DNA of 64,000 nt from Prauserella flavalba (lineage in GTDB: Bacteria; Actinomycetota; Actinomycetes; Mycobacteriales; Pseudonocardiaceae): assembly GCF_003202235.1 (NCBI RefSeq), contig NZ_MASU01000014.1:124001-188000 (forward strand), written 5' to 3'. The position numbers were made by a program, and so were the translations under genes. The first letter of the stretch is position 1. Each line of letters begins with the position of its first letter. This document shows, piece by piece, positions 23,332 through 32,879 of this stretch. Under the pieces are notes generated by a model that was not told the origin of the DNA, searched no databases, and saw nothing but the letters and a program-made list of their open reading frames with translations.

Positions 23332-23750
23332 CGCCGGGGGTCCACGACGAGGAACGACGCGTAGTGGTCGCCGGTGTAGTACAGCTCGTCGCCATCGCCG
23401 GTGACGAGCCTGCGTGCACCGCGGTCGTCGCTGCCCGGCGTCTCGACCGTGTATTCCCGGTAGTAACCGGAGGGCTTCTCAGGCAACACACTCTCCCTAT
23501 TGCCAAATGTCGTGCCGTCTTTTCCGGGATACGGGAAGGGGCCGCCCTGCTCGATCAGCCGCCACGTCTCCTCCGCCTCGGGAGGCAGGCTGGACAGCGA
23601 CACCACCTCGAGGCCCGAATCCGCGCCCGGCAGGCTACCCGCCCCGGTTGGCGGAGCGTCAACCGCCATGACGTCCCTGATCAGCCATCCGCCGAGAACC
23701 AGCACGATGAGCCCGACCAGCGCCACACTGATGCGCCTACGGGAGAGCAC
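23328..23750 (-). CDS. RNase Sa-like guanyl-specific ribonuclease with N-terminal anchor or signal
   Basis: 140-residue protein. Residues 4-25 (RRRISVALVGLIVLVLGGWL and after) are a basic-hydrophobic signal or membrane anchor without an obvious cleavage site. The C-terminal 85 residues are an N1/T1-type RNase: LPPEAEETWRLI, then Glu99 in YYREYTVETPG, Arg110 in DDRGARR and His129 in YYTGDHYASF, which match Glu54, Arg65 and His85 of RNase Sa. The domain has no cysteines, so lacks the RNase Sa disulfide. GTG 23750 has GGGGAGG upstream. Coupled to the barstar gene. Confidence 0.9.
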   Translation of the reverse strand: MLSRRRISVALVGLIVLVLGGWLIRDVMAVDAPPTGAGSLPGADSGLEVVSLSSLPPEAEETWRLIEQGGPFPYPGKDGTTFGNRESVLPEKPSGYYREYTVETPGSDDRGARRLVTGDGDELYYTGDHYASFLVVDPRR

Positions 23751-23761
23751 CCACGCCTCCC

Positions 23762-23968
23762 CTAGGACGTTCTGTCCGGGCGGCGGGTTGCGCCGCGAAA
23801 TCTGCTGACGCGGTCGGCGACCACGTCGACGACACGGTGGATCAGCCATGCCAGCCCCACGCACAGCGGGATGAGCACGGCCATCACCAGCACGAACTGC
23901 ACGGGGAACCACTGCTGCGCGAGCCACAGCTCGAGGCTGTCCCACCAGCGGGCCACTCCGTCGAACAC
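23762..23968 (-). CDS. small membrane protein upstream of RNase/barstar pair
   Basis: 68-residue protein of unknown family. One hydrophobic region at about 21-45 (PVQFVLVMAVLIPLCVGLAWLI) is preceded by an aromatic amphipathic start (WWDSLELWLAQQWF) and followed by a basic tail. GTG 23968 follows TACGCT by seven bases (leaderless). Eleven bases separate its stop from the RNase start, so the three genes form one unit; a role in export or tethering of the RNase is only a guess. Confidence 0.75.
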   Translation of the reverse strand: MFDGVARWWDSLELWLAQQWFPVQFVLVMAVLIPLCVGLAWLIHRVVDVVADRVSRFRGATRRPDRTS

Positions 23969-23975
23969 AACGAAG

Positions 23976-23994
23976 AGCGTACGCCAGGTAGGTT
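23976..23994. promoter_or_regulatory. pair of divergent leaderless -10 elements
   Basis: Minus strand TACGCT (23976-23981) lies seven bases before the GTG at 23968; plus strand TAGGTT (23989-23994) lies six bases before the ATG at 24001. The two genes' starts are only 32 bases apart, so the promoters must overlap and may compete. Confidence 0.5.
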
Positions 23995-24000
23995 GACGCC

Positions 24001-24966
24001 ATGTTCGCCGTCTATGCCAAAGAAGCCAACCCCGACGATCCGCTCGCCTCGCTGGTGGTGGGTGAACGACCGGAGCCGGAGGTCCCCGACGGCTGGGTGA
24101 AGGTCTCCGTCAGGGCGGCCAGCCTGAACATGCACGACATCTGGACGCTGCGCGGTGTGGGGATCAAGCAGGAGCAGTTCCCCATGATCCTGGGCTGCGA
24201 CGGAGCAGGCGTGCTCGACGATGGCACCGAGGTGGTGATCCACTCGGTGGTGAACGACGCCTCGTGGCGCGGGGACGACACACTCGACCCGAAGCGGACC
24301 CTGCTCACGGAGAAGCACCAGGGCACGTTCGCCGACTCGGTGGTGGTCCCGGCCCGCAACGTGCTCCCGAAGCCGGCGGGCCTCTCGTTCGCCGAGGCCG
24401 CGACGATGGGCACCGCCTGGCTGACCGCCTACCGGATGCTGTTCGTCAAGTCCGGGCTGCGGCCGGGGCAGACGTTCCTCGTGCAGGGCGCGTCCGGCGG
24501 CGTGTCGACCGCGCTGGTGCAGCTGGGCCGGGCGGCGGGGTTCCGGGTGTGGGTCACCGGCCGCAGCGAGGAGAAGCGGGCGCTGGCGGAGCAGCTCGGC
24601 GCCCACCAGACGTTCGAGTCCGGTGCGCGGCTGCCCGAGCGCGTCGACGCCGTGTTCGAGACCGTGGGCAAGGCCACGTGGGCACACTCGATGAAGTCGC
24701 TCAAGCCGGGCGGGACCATCGTGGTGTCGGGTTCCACGAGCGGCCCCGACCCGAGCGCCGACCTGCAGCGGCTGTTCTTCCTCCAGCTGAACGTGGTGGG
24801 CTCCACGATGGGCACCCGCGACGAGCTGGCCGACCTGCTCTCCTACACCGACCTGGCCGGAATCCGGCCCCAGATCGGGGCCGAGCTGCCGTTCAAGCAG
24901 GCCGAATCCGGCTTTTCGGACATGATGAAAGGCGCCACCGCCGGGAAAATCGTGTTCGTGCGTTAG
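24001..24966 (+). CDS. zinc-binding dehydrogenase (quinone oxidoreductase-like MDR)
   Basis: 321-residue medium-chain dehydrogenase/reductase with N-terminal GroES-like fold (VKVSVRAASLNMHDIWTLRG) and a Rossmann domain with VQGASGGVSTALVQLGRAAGF. The Cys and His zinc ligands of classic alcohol dehydrogenases are absent (NMHD instead of C-G-x-D), so it is a zinc-free quinone-oxidoreductase-like enzyme using NADPH, most likely. Substrate unknown. Leaderless ATG after TAGGTT. Confidence 0.9.
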   Translation: MFAVYAKEANPDDPLASLVVGERPEPEVPDGWVKVSVRAASLNMHDIWTLRGVGIKQEQFPMILGCDGAGVLDDGTEVVIHSVVNDASWRGDDTLDPKRTLLTEKHQGTFADSVVVPARNVLPKPAGLSFAEAATMGTAWLTAYRMLFVKSGLRPGQTFLVQGASGGVSTALVQLGRAAGFRVWVTGRSEEKRALAEQLGAHQTFESGARLPERVDAVFETVGKATWAHSMKSLKPGGTIVVSGSTSGPDPSADLQRLFFLQLNVVGSTMGTRDELADLLSYTDLAGIRPQIGAELPFKQAESGFSDMMKGATAGKIVFVR

Positions 24967-25063
24967 TTTCCAAGACGTCTCTGACCTGCGTAGACATCAG
25001 GTTGACATTGCGCCGATACGGCTTCGTGTCCGGGAAAAGGGGCTTGAGAATCCCGGCTCTGGT

Positions 25064-25069
25064 TAACCT
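25064..25069 (+). promoter_or_regulatory. -10 element of leaderless hydrolase gene
   Basis: TAACCT, six bases, then ATG at 25076; part of the palindrome GGTTAACC (25061-25068). Confidence 0.5.
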
Positions 25070-25075
25070 GAAAGC

Positions 25076-26059
25076 ATGATCGCGGCGCAGCGAGAAGCTC
25101 TGCCCGGCCCGGTTGTCCGGGCCGGGTATCGCCGCTTCGCGGGCTATCGCACGCGGGTGCTGGAGGTCGGGCCGCGCGTGGTCGAGGTGGGCAAGCGCAC
25201 CAGGAGGCGCCGCCAGGGCACCCGGCCGGACCAGCCCCGCATCGTCCTGCTGCACGGCTACTGCGACAGCGCCGACACCTGGCGCCCCGTGCTCGAACAG
25301 CTCGCCGACGCCGGTATCGCGGTGCTCGCCGTCGACCTGCCCGGTTTCGGCGAGGCGGCTCCGCTGCGCCCTGGCGCGATGCTCCCCCAGCTCGACGCCT
25401 TCACGGCCGCCGTGATCCGGGAACAGGCCGCGCTCGGCAGCGTGGTGCTCGTCGGCAACTCGCTCGGCGGCACGATGAGTCTGCGCGCCGCGCAGAACCC
25501 CAAGCTGCCGGTCGCCGGGATCGTCTCGATCGCCGCGCCCGGCTTCGTCGATTCGTGGCTGATCCGGACCGTCGCCAAGTACCCGCTCGCGCTGCGCCTC
25601 TGTGCGTCGCTACCGCTGCCGGTACCCGGCTTCGTCGTCCGCTCGATCGCCCAGCAGGTGGTTCCGCGCCTGCTCTACGCCGACATCAAGATGGCAGACG
25701 CCGTGCACGTCCGCCGGTTCCTCGACCTGTTCCCCGACTACAGCTCCACCACCAGCAGGCTCGCCGAGGCCAGGCAGCTCGTCGCCGAGCTCGAGTCCGC
25801 CTACCAGCTCGACCGCGTCACCGCACCGCTGCTGATCATCGCCTGCGGCAAGGACCGGCTGGTGAGCGCGGCGTCCGGGCGGCAGCTGCACGCGCTCGTG
25901 CCGCACAGCAGACTGCTGGAGCGCGAGGACTGGGGCCACTGCCCCCAGCTGGACGACCCCCAGGCGATCGCCGAGGTGCTGACCTACTTCGCACAGGGCA
26001 ACCGCAGCCGGCCCGAGGCCGCCCCGCTGCCATCCGCCGCCGCGGGCGCCGCGGGCTGA
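25076..26059 (+). CDS. alpha/beta-fold hydrolase
   Basis: 327-residue hydrolase. Oxyanion motif is LLHGYCDSADTWRPV; the nucleophile elbow is GNSLGG (Ser near 123); the catalytic acid is probably Asp in CGKDRLV near 262; the His is in DWGHCPQLD near 290. An N-terminal extension of about 60 basic residues (GYRTRVLEVGPRVVEVGKRTRRRRQG) precedes the fold. Substrate cannot be predicted. Leaderless start. Ends four bases from the convergent nitronate monooxygenase gene. Confidence 0.9.
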   Translation: MIAAQREALPGPVVRAGYRRFAGYRTRVLEVGPRVVEVGKRTRRRRQGTRPDQPRIVLLHGYCDSADTWRPVLEQLADAGIAVLAVDLPGFGEAAPLRPGAMLPQLDAFTAAVIREQAALGSVVLVGNSLGGTMSLRAAQNPKLPVAGIVSIAAPGFVDSWLIRTVAKYPLALRLCASLPLPVPGFVVRSIAQQVVPRLLYADIKMADAVHVRRFLDLFPDYSSTTSRLAEARQLVAELESAYQLDRVTAPLLIIACGKDRLVSAASGRQLHALVPHSRLLEREDWGHCPQLDDPQAIAEVLTYFAQGNRSRPEAAPLPSAAAGAAG

Positions 26060-26063
26060 GGCG

Positions 26064-27116
26064 TCAGCCGAACCTGCGCACGCTCCGCTCCAGCGCGGTA
26101 CGGGCCTGCGTCCGCAACGTCTCGATGATCTCGGCGGCGGGCGCCTGACCCGCGAGCGCGTAGGTCTGCCCCGCCCACAGCGACATCGCCTCGGGGTCGC
26201 CGGCCGCGCTCGCCGCGGCCCTGATCGGCTTGCTGAGGTTGTGCAGCTGTGGGTAGGCCGACGGGGCGTCGCCGGAGTGCTCGCGCAGGAACCGGTTGAC
26301 CAGACCACGCGCGGGCCGTCCGCTGAAGGCACGGGTGAAGGCGGTCGGCCGGCCCGCGTCGGCGAGCGCGCGCCGCTGCGTCGCGTTGGTGCCCGCCTCG
26401 TCGGCCCGCAGGAACGCGGTGCCGAGCTGGGCGGCCACCGCACCCGCGGTGACGACGGCGGCCACGTCCGCGCCGTGGACGAGACCACCGGCGGCGATCA
26501 GCGGCAGGTCCGTCTCGGCCGCGACGAGCCGCAGCGCGGCGAGCAGCCCGTACAGCTCGCCGCCCTCGGCCCGGCCGGCGTCGTCGGTGAACAGGCCGCG
26601 GTGCCCACCGGCCTCGAACCCCTGCACGCACAGCGCGTCGGCGCCCGCCTCGGCGGCCTGCCGTGCCTCCTCGGGCGAGGTGACGGTGATGACGACGGTG
26701 CTACCCGCCTCGTGCAGGCGCTCGATGTCGGGCTCCAGCGGCACGCCGAAGGTGAAGGACACCACCGGGACCCGCCGCTCCACGAGCAGGTCGAGCTTGG
26801 CGCCGTAGCCGTCGTCGTCCCACTGCGCGGCACCGGCCGCGACGTCGTAGCGCCGTGCCTCCTCGCGCAGGCGCTCCGTGTAGGGCCGCAGATCCACGGT
26901 GGCCCGGATGCCGGGGACGAAGAGGTTCACACCGAACGTGTCGCCGCAGAGCTCCCTGGCCTTGCCGATCTGGTCCGCGAGCGCCGCCGCGCCGAGGTAG
27001 CCGCCCGCCAGGAAACCGAAGGCTCCGGCCCGCGCCGCCGCGGCCACGAGCTCCGGCGTGGACGGACCACCGGCCATCGGGGCCACGACCACCGGGACAC
27101 GCAAGCTGTCGAACAT
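26064..27116 (-). CDS. nitronate monooxygenase (2-nitropropane dioxygenase family)
   Basis: 350-residue FMN-dependent TIM barrel. Typical parts are VPVVVAPMAGGPSTPELVAAAARAGAFGFLAGGY, FGVNLFVPG, ADALCVQGFEAGGHRG with the phosphate-binding GGHRG, PLIAAGGLVHGADVAAVVTAGAVAAQLGTAFLRADEAG. The homologous proteins oxidise alkyl nitronates such as propionate-3-nitronate, a detoxification role. ATG 27116 follows TACGCT by six bases (leaderless), which favours it over the upstream in-frame start at 27140. Confidence 0.92.
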   Translation of the reverse strand: MFDSLRVPVVVAPMAGGPSTPELVAAAARAGAFGFLAGGYLGAAALADQIGKARELCGDTFGVNLFVPGIRATVDLRPYTERLREEARRYDVAAGAAQWDDDGYGAKLDLLVERRVPVVSFTFGVPLEPDIERLHEAGSTVVITVTSPEEARQAAEAGADALCVQGFEAGGHRGLFTDDAGRAEGGELYGLLAALRLVAAETDLPLIAAGGLVHGADVAAVVTAGAVAAQLGTAFLRADEAGTNATQRRALADAGRPTAFTRAFSGRPARGLVNRFLREHSGDAPSAYPQLHNLSKPIRAAASAAGDPEAMSLWAGQTYALAGQAPAAEIIETLRTQARTALERSVRRFG

Positions 27117-27122
27117 GCGCCA

Positions 27123-27128
27123 AGCGTA
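27123..27128 (-). promoter_or_regulatory. -10 element of leaderless nitronate monooxygenase gene
   Basis: TACGCT on the minus strand, six bases before the ATG at 27116. Confidence 0.5.
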
Positions 27129-27204
27129 CGAAGCCCGCACAGCGGGCGATGACGCGCCCGGTCACCAACCTCGTTACGGGAAGGTGAGAAACACATTCAC
27201 GAAC

Positions 27205-27220
27205 GTGACCATCAGGTAAC
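27205..27220 (+). promoter_or_regulatory. candidate MtrA-type direct repeat
   Basis: GTGAC (27205-27209) and GTAAC (27216-27220) are direct repeats spaced 11 bases apart, which resembles the actinobacterial MtrA response-regulator box. A CGTTAC copy lies on the other strand at 27170-27175. Lies 141 bases before the small secreted peptide gene. Confidence 0.3.
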
Positions 27221-27360
27221 GAAGTCCCACCCGGCCGAGCTACCTGCCGTTTCATGATCGAAAACCGTCCGTTAATGGCCTTGTTACGCCGTTTGGCCCA
27301 GTGCAGGCTGCCCCCACGACGCGAGCGACGTTCGCGTTCAACGAGAGGAAGAGGACAGCA

Positions 27361-27573
27361 ATGACCGAGAACCAGGTGACCACCCGGAGCACGGCGAAGC
27401 GCTGGACCATGCGCGGCATCGCGGTGAGCGCGCTCATGGTGCCGATGCTGGCCGTTGTCGGGGGCCAGGCGTCCGCGGCCGAGCTGACCCCGATCGCCGA
27501 GTACCTGGACGAGACCATCGCCGCCACGTCGGCCTCGCTGGTTCAGGCGCTCGCCGCCCTGCTCGGCGTCTGA
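27361..27573 (+). CDS. small secreted peptide precursor, unknown
   Basis: 70-residue protein. Residues 13-39 form a Sec signal (KRWTMRGIAVSALMVPMLAVV) with a likely cleavage after ASA at 39, leaving a 31-residue mature peptide, AELTPIAEYLDETIAATSAS and on, that is Cys-free, acidic and probably an amphipathic helix. A strong site, GAGGAAGAGGA, precedes the ATG. Stands alone with a 244-base upstream gap. I do not recognise the family. Confidence 0.75.
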   Translation: MTENQVTTRSTAKRWTMRGIAVSALMVPMLAVVGGQASAAELTPIAEYLDETIAATSASLVQALAALLGV

Positions 27574-27625
27574 CGGCGACCGCGACGGGCCGCGCGGGAC
27601 CATCCCCGCGCGGCCCCGTCGTCGC

Positions 27626-27631
27626 TACGGT
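27626..27631 (+). promoter_or_regulatory. -10 element of leaderless F420 PPOX gene
   Basis: TACGGT, six bases, then ATG at 27638. Confidence 0.5.
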
Positions 27632-27637
27632 GGGGAC

Positions 27638-28081
27638 ATGCCAGCCGATCTCGCTCTGGTCCGCGAGCTCGCCGCCGCCGAGCATGGCCTCGCGACGCTC
27701 GCCACCACCCGGCCCGACGGCACGGTGCACGCCTCCGTGGTCAACGCGGGCGTGCTCGACGACCCGGTGTCCGGCAGGCCCTCGGTCGCGGCCGTGCTGG
27801 TCGGCGGAGCCCGCAAACGCGAGCTCCTGCGCCGCAGCGGGCACGCGACGTTCGTCTTCCGGCGCGGCTGGCGGTGGGTGTCGGTGCAGGGCCCGGCGCG
27901 CCTGATCGGCCCCGACGACGAGTGCGAGGGCTTCCCCGCCGAGCGGCTGCCCCAGCTGCTGCGCGACATCTTCACCGCGGCGGGCGGCACCCACGACGAC
28001 TGGGCCGAGTACGACCGCGTGATGGCGGCCGAGCGCCGCACCGCCCTGTTCGTCGAGGCGGCGCGGATCACCGGCCGCTAG
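27638..28081 (+). CDS. PPOX-class split-barrel F420-dependent oxidoreductase
   Basis: 147-residue flavin/deazaflavin-binding split barrel. Typical parts are GLATLATTRPDGTVHASVVNAGV at the N-terminus, GGARKRELLRRSGHATFVFRRGWRWVSVQGPARLIG in the middle. This fits the F420-type group with a small N-terminal barrel; substrate unknown. Convergent with the VOC gene three bases away. Confidence 0.85.
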   Translation: MPADLALVRELAAAEHGLATLATTRPDGTVHASVVNAGVLDDPVSGRPSVAAVLVGGARKRELLRRSGHATFVFRRGWRWVSVQGPARLIGPDDECEGFPAERLPQLLRDIFTAAGGTHDDWAEYDRVMAAERRTALFVEAARITGR

Positions 28082-28084
28082 GGC

Positions 28085-28438
28085 TCACCGCAGGTGGGCG
28101 AGCACGTTGACCACCGTGCCGCCAGGGTCCTCCACGAAGAACCGGTGCACACCCCACGGCTCGTCGGTGAGCGGATAGACCACCCGGAGGCCGCGGCGCA
28201 CAACCTCGTCGTGGGCCGCGTCGACAGCCGACGGCTCGCCGAGATCCACCCCGAAGCGGGGCCGGGGACTCTCCCCTCCGGGCGGGAGAACGAGGACCTG
28301 CGCCGCCGGGCCGGCAGGCGACCGCAGCCCCAGCACCGGATCCTCCATCGCGACCTCGAGCCCGAGGACCTCGACGTAGAAGCTCCGGGACGCGCCGAGA
28401 TCGCCACCGTCGGCGTAAGAGACGATTCTGCTGATCAT
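28085..28438 (-). CDS. VOC-family (glyoxalase-like) protein
   Basis: 117-residue protein with one betaalphabetabetabeta pair: RIVSYADGGDLGASRSFYVEVLGLEVAMEDPVLGLRS and a second module ending in WGVHRFFVEDPGGTVVNVLAHLR, where the Glu before DPGGT is a usual metal ligand. Catalytic activity not predictable. ATG 28438 has TGAGG directly upstream; GTG 28444 is an alternative. Confidence 0.85.
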   Translation of the reverse strand: MISRIVSYADGGDLGASRSFYVEVLGLEVAMEDPVLGLRSPAGPAAQVLVLPPGGESPRPRFGVDLGEPSAVDAAHDEVVRRGLRVVYPLTDEPWGVHRFFVEDPGGTVVNVLAHLR

Positions 28439-28487
28439 CCTCACATCGTCCAGCGCGGCTTCCCGGCCGTCTTGGAAGAATGGGAAG

Positions 28488-30347
<1,860 letters not shown>

Positions 30348-30460
30348 TCGTTACCTCAGGTCGCTCGCGGGTGGCACCCTCCATGTTCCCATGCCGCCAC
30401 ACCGACATTTCCGGGTCATCCCCGATGCGAGCCTCGTTCACTCCGTGCTGACCTCGAAGG

Positions 30461-31060
30461 ATGAGTTCTGTACTTGACGAAGCGCTCGACCGGGCCTTCG
30501 GTCACCCCCGCGGACTGCTCGGCCGGATCGGCGCGGCGCTGATGGCGCACGGCAACGCGGCGACCGAGCGGCACGTCGTCGACGTGGCGAAACCCGCTGC
30601 CGACGAGACCGTGCTGGTACTCGGCCCCGGTCCCGGCGTCGGGCTCGCCGAGGCCGCCGCCCGCGCCCGCCTGGCCGTCGGCGTCGACCCCTCCGAGGAG
30701 ATGCTCCAGCTCTGCCGCGAGCGGTGCGCCGCCGCCGTACGCGAGGGCACCGTGGAGCTGCGCGCGGGAACCGCCGCGGCGACCGGGCAGCAAGGGGAGT
30801 CGGTGGACGTCGTGCTCAGCGTCAACAACGTGCAGCTGTGGGACGACCGGGAGGCCGCGTTCGCCGAGCTGTTCCGCGTGCTGCGGCCGGGAGGGCGGCT
30901 CGTGCTCTCCGCGCACGAGAAATGGCTGCCGGTGCCCCGGCACGACCTCGCCGGCGAGCTGGAGGCGGCCGGGTTCGGCGACCTGCAGACGTGGGTGTGG
31001 GACCCGCCCGGCCTCGCCGCCACGCGCGCGGCCCAGCTGCGGGCGTGGCGGCGGGCGTAG
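30461..31060 (+). CDS. class I SAM-dependent methyltransferase
   Basis: 199-residue protein with a Rossmann-type SAM site VLVLGPGPGVGLAEAAARA (around 47-65), GVDPSEEML as motif II, and VLSVNNVQLWDDREAAFAELFRVLRPGGRLVLS as the motif IV region. Substrate unknown. ATG at 30461 has GAAGG immediately before it. Divergent from lepA and convergent with the WXG-type gene three bases away. Confidence 0.87.
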   Translation: MSSVLDEALDRAFGHPRGLLGRIGAALMAHGNAATERHVVDVAKPAADETVLVLGPGPGVGLAEAAARARLAVGVDPSEEMLQLCRERCAAAVREGTVELRAGTAAATGQQGESVDVVLSVNNVQLWDDREAAFAELFRVLRPGGRLVLSAHEKWLPVPRHDLAGELEAAGFGDLQTWVWDPPGLAATRAAQLRAWRRA

Positions 31061-31063
31061 GGC

Positions 31064-32086
31064 CTACTTCTGCTGCTCCTTGGCGAGTTCTTCCTTGCCC
31101 TTGTCGTAGTTCTCGTCGGCGTTCGCGATCTCCTTCGACGCCTCGTACGCGGCGACCCGGCCGAGGTTGGCCGCCGACATCGAGTCGGAGAAGCCGTCCT
31201 TGGTGAGCTTGGCCATCGCGCCGTCGACGTTGCCGACGAACCTGCCCAGATTGCCGGGCAGCGCGTTCTGCAGCGCTCCGGTCCAGCCGTCGGCCGTGCC
31301 CTGCACCTGACGGAACGCCTGTCCGTTGCGGCCGGCGGTCCGGCCGAGCGTCTTGGCGGTGTCCCCGAGTTTGCGCGACGCCTTGGCCAGCGCCTGCACG
31401 GCGCCGCGGAGCTTGCTGAACTTGTTCAGCACCGTCGCGAGCTTCATGAGCAGCTTCGAGATCTTGCCCGCGATCTTGCCCGCCGTGGCGGCTCCCCTGG
31501 CGACGGCCCAGCCGGTGAACGCGGCGATCGACCCGCCGAGCGTGCACCAGCTGCTCGCCAGCGCCGCGGCGGCGGCGATGACGATCTCGGAGACCACCTG
31601 GGCGATCAGGTCGCGGATGATGCCCCGCACCGTCGCCACGAGCACGCCCGAGCCCCGCACCGCGTTCGACACCGCGGTGGAGGCGTTCTCGAGCGAGTGG
31701 ATCTGCTGCACGATCTGGTCGGCCGTGCCCCGGTACTTCTCGGCAGCATCGCCCTTCCAGCTCTGGATCTCCGACGAGAGCGCCTTCTCGTAGTCGCCCG
31801 CCACCTGGGCGACGTCGGCCTTGATCTGCTCGCCCCACTGCGCAGCGACCTTGTTGATCGCCGCCGGGTCGCCGCACAGGTCGTCCAGCGGCTCCTTGAG
31901 GAAGTCGAGGTGCTCGATGAGCCAGCCGATGCCCGCGCTCAGCAGACCGCCGAGCGGGTTGGCCACGAGCCCGATCACGTCCAGCCCGAGCGCGACGCCG
32001 TCCATCGCCCAGTCGCCGGGGTTGTTGAGGTCCTGCGCGGCCGTGTTGACGGTGTCGATGATCCCCGCGCCCGCCGTGTCCACCAT
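31064..32086 (-). CDS. WXG100-like type VII secretion target, large
   Basis: 340-residue helical protein. The WxG turn is WKGDAAEKYRGTADQIVQQI near residues 109-128, typical of long WXG-type proteins; a hydrophobic middle (VVSEIVIAAAAALASSWCTLGGSIAAFTGWAVARGAATAGKIAG, 160-205) could be a hairpin membrane segment; the C-terminal part is a basic coiled region ending in EELAKEQQK. No toxin domain is visible. Its ATG overlaps the stop of the EspC-like gene, last of a four-gene unit. No ESX core genes (eccC, eccD, mycP) are in the window. Confidence 0.75.
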   Translation of the reverse strand: MVDTAGAGIIDTVNTAAQDLNNPGDWAMDGVALGLDVIGLVANPLGGLLSAGIGWLIEHLDFLKEPLDDLCGDPAAINKVAAQWGEQIKADVAQVAGDYEKALSSEIQSWKGDAAEKYRGTADQIVQQIHSLENASTAVSNAVRGSGVLVATVRGIIRDLIAQVVSEIVIAAAAALASSWCTLGGSIAAFTGWAVARGAATAGKIAGKISKLLMKLATVLNKFSKLRGAVQALAKASRKLGDTAKTLGRTAGRNGQAFRQVQGTADGWTGALQNALPGNLGRFVGNVDGAMAKLTKDGFSDSMSAANLGRVAAYEASKEIANADENYDKGKEELAKEQQK

Positions 32087-32397
32087 CAGCTACCCCCGAA
32101 CTTGCCGAGCAGCTCCTGGATCTCCTGCTCGATCAACTGGTACTGCTCGCCCGCCGCCTTCACGCCCTCGCCGAAGTCGCTCAGGCCGGTGCCCATCTCC
32201 TTGATGGCGTCGGACGTCTGCTGGATCTCCGCCCTGGCGCCGAGGCTGAAGACCTGGCCGATGATCCCGTAGGTCTCCATGCCGAGGTCCACGTCGGCGC
32301 CCGTGGTGCCGATCTGCGTCAGCCGGTCGCCGAGCCGGTCGACCGTCGCCGAGTGCGTCGCCAGGTCCTCCGGCGTCGATTCGAACCCGTTACCCAT
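32086..32397 (-). CDS. EspC-like type VII secretion-associated protein
   Basis: 103-residue helical-hairpin protein: FESTPEDLATHSATVDRLGDRLTQI at the start and GMETYGIIGQVFSLGARAEIQQTSDAIKEMGTGLSDFGEGVKAAGEQY after the turn, as in the EspC/DUF2580 family. ATG 32397 has GAGGTGAG upstream; the preceding GTG is possible. Stop overlaps the WXG-type gene (ATGA), so both are likely a secreted pair. Confidence 0.8.
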   Translation of the reverse strand: MGNGFESTPEDLATHSATVDRLGDRLTQIGTTGADVDLGMETYGIIGQVFSLGARAEIQQTSDAIKEMGTGLSDFGEGVKAAGEQYQLIEQEIQELLGKFGGS

Positions 32398-32400
32398 CAC

Positions 32401-32853
32401 TCACCTCAGCACCGGGCCGCCGAACGGCTCGTCCTCGTCGTCGTCCCGCCCGCGCCGGCGGCGCGGGGCACTGTCCTGGTCTTCGTCGGGTTCGGCCAGC
32501 GCCGCGCCGACCTGGTCGCGCAGGAACTCCATCGCGTCGGACTCCCCCACCAGCGGCAAGAGGGCGTCCTGCGTCTGCGTGGCGGCTTCGGCGTGTGCGG
32601 CCTGGATGGTCTGCGTGATCGTGGCCGCGAGACGCTGGTGACCGAGCTCGAGCGCGCGAGGCGTCAGATCGAGCGTCTCCAGCCGTCCGCCGGGCGCGAG
32701 CACCACGGAGACCGAGCCGTCGGGACTCGCCGCTCTGCCACGCACGTTTCTGATCTGCTCCTGCGTCCGCTCCGCGCGACGCTGGATGTCTCCGACCCTG
32801 CGGGTGTAGTCGGCGAGCCACTCCTCGGCCCGCCCCATGCCTGGTGCTGCCAC
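32401..32853 (-). CDS. YbaB/EbfC-family protein
   Basis: 150-residue protein. The YbaB core covers about 10-100 (EEWLADYTRRVGDIQRRAERTQEQI, ASPDGSVSVVLAPGGRLETLDLTPRALELGHQRLAATITQTIQAAHAEA) and an acidic-basic tail (PRRRRGRDDDEDEPFGG) follows. Actinobacterial YbaB copies commonly stand before EspC-like and WXG genes, as here, rather than beside dnaX. GTG 32853 has AAAGGGGA upstream. Three bases separate it from the EspC-like gene. Confidence 0.82.
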   Translation of the reverse strand: MAAPGMGRAEEWLADYTRRVGDIQRRAERTQEQIRNVRGRAASPDGSVSVVLAPGGRLETLDLTPRALELGHQRLAATITQTIQAAHAEAATQTQDALLPLVGESDAMEFLRDQVGAALAEPDEDQDSAPRRRRGRDDDEDEPFGGPVLR

Positions 32854-32879
32854 GTGCCGTATCCCCTTTCGGTTGGGGC

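Noticed and set aside
25002-25007. TTGACA resembling a -35 box before the hydrolase gene
   Set aside because: No -10 sequence stands 16-19 bases downstream; the leaderless TAACCT at 25064 explains the start better.
27117-27360. c-di-AMP riboswitch before the small secreted peptide
   Set aside because: Some GC-rich pieces recall rpfA leaders but the conserved core segments are not present in order.
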